Part shown: positions 61,515-64,000 of the stretch, piece after piece
How the letters are laid out: every line of letters begins with the position of its first letter
Numbering within the stretch: position 1 is the stretch's first letter
Assembly: GCF_000166355.1 (NCBI RefSeq)
Contig: NC_014652.1
Coordinates: 1,552,928-1,616,927 of the forward strand
DNA length: 64,000 bases
DNA from: Caldicellulosiruptor hydrothermalis 108
GTDB lineage: Bacteria > Bacillota > Thermoanaerobacteria > Caldicellulosiruptorales > Caldicellulosiruptoraceae
Direction: 5' to 3'
The notes under the pieces: generated by a model
Seen by the model: the letters and a program-made list of their open reading frames with translations, nothing else
What the model was told of the DNA's origin: nothing
Database searches by the model: none
Position numbers and translations under genes: made by a program

Positions 61515-61749
61515 GCTTTAGGATTTTATACAGGTAGTTTAACCATTTTTCAGCAAGAATTTGTTGATAGATGGCTATTTCTATAAGGTCTTGGTCAGAA
61601 GCGAAATTAAAAATGGTGTTTGCCGAGGCAAGCAAGCCTTTTACATAATTAAGTAAAGATTCATAGTCATTTCTTTTTTGATCATCCATTTCTTTGCTAA
61701 GTTTATCTGCAAATTGGTCTGCGACAACATTTAAAATATCCACTTTCAT
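61501..61749 (-). CDS. DUF2508-like (YaaL family) protein
   Basis: 82 aa, helical. The C-terminal half, SDQDLIEIAIYQQILAEKWLNYLYKILKQ, is in the style of YaaL/DUF2508, small proteins between recR and bofA in many Firmicutes. Here the position is the same. The ATG at 61749 has only a weak ribosome-binding site. Function unknown. Confidence 0.7.
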   Translation of the reverse strand: MKVDILNVVADQFADKLSKEMDDQKRNDYESLLNYVKGLLASANTIFNFASDQDLIEIAIYQQILAEKWLNYLYKILKQNPH

Positions 61750-61823
61750 CTTAAATTTACATTCAACCTCATTTATAAAGCTTCTTTTATATATTATGCA
61801 CCAATATTTTATTTAATATACTA

Positions 61824-62423
61824 CTAAATTTCTCTTCTTCCTTCTATTGCTTTGAGAATTGTAACCTCATCAGCATACTCAATGTCACCACCAACTGGAA
61901 TTCCTCTGGCAATTCTTGTAACCCTGATACCCATTGGTTTTATAAGCCTCGCTAAGTAGGAGGCAGTTGCCTCACCGTCAACGTCAGGATTTGTGGCAAT
62001 TATAACCTCTTTGATTTGTGGGTCAGAGAGTCTCTTCATCAGAACATCAATTGTAAGCTGTTCAGGGTATTTACCTTTGAGCGGGGATATTGCACCGTGG
62101 AGTACATGATAAAGTCCTTTATATTCCTTTACTCTTTCAAGTGCTGCAACATCCTGTGGCTCTTCCACAACACAGATAATGCTTTTGTCTCTTTTCTCGT
62201 CTTTACATATAGGACATACTTCATCTTCTGTAAAGTTACAGCACACCTTGCACAGTTTTGTGCTGGTTTTAGCACTCAAGATAGCATCAGCAAGTGCTTT
62301 GACATCTTCAGTTTTCATATTTATGATGTAAAACGCAAGTCTCTGGGCGGTCTTCTGGCCAATACCTGGAAGCTTTTCAAGCTGCTGAATGAGTTTTGAT
62401 ATAGAATTTTCTTTCTGCTGCAT
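61824..62423 (-). CDS. recR: Recombination protein RecR
   Basis: 199 aa. N-terminal helix-hairpin-helix ([19 protein letters not shown]), zinc finger [16 protein letters not shown], and Toprim domain with [14 protein letters not shown] and [18 protein letters not shown]. With RecFO it loads RecA on gaps. It starts 18 bases after ybaB ends, standard dnaX-ybaB-recR order without dnaX here. Confidence 0.96.
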   Translation of the reverse strand: MQQKENSISKLIQQLEKLPGIGQKTAQRLAFYIINMKTEDVKALADAILSAKTSTKLCKVCCNFTEDEVCPICKDEKRDKSIICVVEEPQDVAALERVKEYKGLYHVLHGAISPLKGKYPEQLTIDVLMKRLSDPQIKEVIIATNPDVDGEATASYLARLIKPMGIRVTRIARGIPVGGDIEYADEVTILKAIEGRREI

Positions 62424-62441
62424 CTTCCTCTCAACCTCGTT

Positions 62442-62783
62442 TTAAAAAAGACCTGGAATACCAAACCCTGTAACTTTTTGCATCTCTTCTTCTACCATCT
62501 TATCAACCTTTCTTATAGCTTCATTTACACATGCAACTATCAAATCCTGCAAAGTTTCCACATCTTCCGGGTCAACAACCTCCGGTAATATTTGGATACT
62601 TTTTATCTCTTTTTTGCCATTAATAACAACTTTAACAGCACCACCGCCGCTACTTACCTCAATCTCCCTTTGATTTAACTCCTCATGCAACTTTTCTATT
62701 TCCTCTTGCATCTTTTTTGCCTGTTTCTGGAGCTGATTTATATTAAAGCCACCACCAAGCCCAGGAAACCTATTTTTTGCCAT
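62442..62783 (-). CDS. ybaB: YbaB/EbfC nucleoid-associated protein
   Basis: 113 aa. MAKNRFPGLGGGFNINQLQKQAKKMQEEIEKLHEEL is split here: a Gly/Phe-rich start, then the helical dimerisation region, then EVSSGGGAVKVVINGKKEI and VEEEMQKVTGFGIPGLF. Binds DNA as a dimer. The ATG at 62783 follows AAGGAGGTAAAACTTTA, whereas the longer reading enters the neighbouring gene. Confidence 0.94.
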   Translation of the reverse strand: MAKNRFPGLGGGFNINQLQKQAKKMQEEIEKLHEELNQREIEVSSGGGAVKVVINGKKEIKSIQILPEVVDPEDVETLQDLIVACVNEAIRKVDKMVEEEMQKVTGFGIPGLF

Positions 62784-62835
62784 TAAAGTTTTACCTCCTT
62801 GTTCATCATTTATTTCTTCAAGAAATACTTTAATA

Positions 62836-64000
62836 TTATACAACAAAAATTTTAGACCCTTCCATATCTTTTTTAACAACAATTCGCTGGTCAAATGCAT
62901 CCATTAAATCCTCAATGTGGGTTATAACAAGTATAGTGTCAAACTGGTCTTTGATTCTATTCAAACATTCAACAATGTGGTCTTTTCCTTCTTCATCTTG
63001 AGATCCAAAACCTTCGTCTAAAATTAGCATCCTTATAGAAGCACCTGCTCTTTTGAGAAGTACCTTTGAAAGAGCAATTCTGATAGCAAAATTTATCCTG
63101 AAAAGCTCTCCTCCTGAAAAAAGCTCATAGTTTCTTGTACCGTTTGCATCAGAAATTTCTATCTGGAGAGTTTCTATTGTTTTTCCAGATGCCGTTTCTC
63201 TTTGGGTTTTAAAATCTATTGAAAATGCGCCGTTTGTCAGAATTTTTAAAAGTCCATTTGCTTCATCTTTTATCTGTGGCAAAGTATTTGCAATTATTTC
63301 GTTCTTTATTCCATCTGGTCCGGTGATATCAATTATTATGTCATATATTTCAATCTTTTTTTTCATCTCCTCTATTTCATTTTCAAGGCTTGAGAGCTTC
63401 TTTTTAGCCTCTCCAATTTGATTTAGTTTCTGCTCAATTATTCCCAATTCTTTCAAAACAGAATTGAGATTTTCTTGAAGATTTTTTATCTTATTTTCAC
63501 AGCTCAGAATATCTGACTTTACTTTTTCAAGCATCATATCGTGTGCAACAGAAGATAAATTTGCTATCTCCTGCCTCAAATTCCCAAGCTTTTCAAAAAA
63601 CTCTTTTTCTTGTTCTTGATACTCAAGTATCTCCTTTTTTAAATTCTCAGCTTTGACCTTGTTTATAGTAAGCTCATTAAAAAGGCTTTGATATATTTCA
63701 AGTTCTTTTTCTCTTTGTAAAAGCTGGGTGTAGTAATTCTCATCAAAATTTAAAACAGAAATCTCTCTTTTTATGCTTGCCATCTTTTCTTTCAGTCTCT
63801 CTACTTCATCTTCACAAAGCTTTACACTTTGGGTTATCTGGGCTATTGAATTTTGTAGATTAACAATGTTTTGTGTTTTCTGATCCACCTTGGCTTTCAG
63901 GTTTTCAAACATCCCGTGAAGCTTTTTTTCTCTTGCCCGAAGAAGTTCTTCAAGTTTTATTTTCTCTTCAAGCTCAGAAAACTCCTTTCTTAGAATTTCA
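62836..64000 (-). CDS. sbcC: SbcC/Rad50-like ATPase, C-terminal part (cut by window edge)
   Basis: The frame is open to the right end of the window, 29 codons beyond the first Met at 63912, and continues in the same coiled-coil style (EELLRAREKKLHG), so the true start is outside. About 388 aa are present: a long coiled coil, then the second half of the ABC head with LFSGGELFRINFAIRIALS (signature) and IRMLILDEGFGSQDEEG (Walker B), and switch His in VITHIEDLMD. SbcC with SbcD trims DNA ends and hairpins. The C terminus is SKIFVV. Confidence 0.88.
   Translation of the reverse strand, partial: EILRKEFSELEEKIKLEELLRAREKKLHGMFENLKAKVDQKTQNIVNLQNSIAQITQSVKLCEDEVERLKEKMASIKREISVLNFDENYYTQLLQREKELEIYQSLFNELTINKVKAENLKKEILEYQEQEKEFFEKLGNLRQEIANLSSVAHDMMLEKVKSDILSCENKIKNLQENLNSVLKELGIIEQKLNQIGEAKKKLSSLENEIEEMKKKIEIYDIIIDITGPDGIKNEIIANTLPQIKDEANGLLKILTNGAFSIDFKTQRETASGKTIETLQIEISDANGTRNYELFSGGELFRINFAIRIALSKVLLKRAGASIRMLILDEGFGSQDEEGKDHIVECLNRIKDQFDTILVITHIEDLMDAFDQRIVVKKDMEGSKIFVV

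Overview
The window looks like chromosomal DNA of an anaerobic, low-GC, probably thermophilic Firmicute close to Caldicellulosiruptor or the Thermoanaerobacterales. That placement is an inference from the AT-rich sequence, strong AGGAGG ribosome-binding sites, frequent TTG and GTG starts, the FapR-PlsX-Fab and SMC-FtsY gene orders, SpoVS, a BofA-like protein, HcpR-Hcp and oxygen-independent sulfur chemistry. I saw no rRNA, tRNA or CRISPR array.

Layout. 1-263 is the 3' end of an IS4-family element; a full copy lies at 41863-43694. 312-1148 is a LarE-like sulfur transferase. 1281-7748 (minus strand) is a siroheme operon in the order hemA, precorrin-2 dehydrogenase, hemC, cobA-hemD fusion, hemB, hemL. 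8155-13748 (minus) is a sulfite-reduction locus: asrABC, an unusual small siroheme protein with two sets of cluster motifs, a DsrE-like protein, a TatD-like hydrolase and a winged-helix protein, with a divergent LysR regulator at 14050. 14988-26021 (minus) is a full sulfate-to-homocysteine operon: SsuABC-type uptake, a ThiS-like sulfur carrier with its ThiF-like activator and JAMM protease, a siroheme sulfite reductase, TusA, MetY, APS reductase AprAB and sulfate adenylyltransferase CysDN. The siroheme operon supplies the cofactor for both sulfite-reducing loci.

26361-36311 holds a nucleoside phosphorylase/radical SAM pair, purEK, a PEPCK-like DUF4914 gene with an elaborate hairpin region upstream, and the nitrosative-stress genes frdX-hcp with their regulator hcpR and a perfect palindromic operator. 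36351-40796 is ftsY-smc. The usual upstream partner rnc lies 10 kb away at 51047. Between them sit metNIQ (broken by the IS between metI and metQ), a decayed Cys/Met PLP-enzyme gene, cysK, spoVS, pstSCA with a four-repeat Pho box but no pstB, and a radical SAM gene.

51047-57729 is the fatty acid and phospholipid cluster fapR-plsX-fabH-fabD-fabG-acpP-fabF-rnc. The rest holds galU, small conserved proteins, a sugar epimerase, bofA-DUF2508-recR-ybaB and the C-terminal part of an SbcC-like ATPase running off the right edge.

The most striking system is the 14988-26021 operon. It joins AprAB-type APS reduction to a protein-thiocarboxylate route to homocysteine, and its promoter shares an identically placed 11-base motif with the distant cysK promoter, which suggests one sulfur-responsive regulator.
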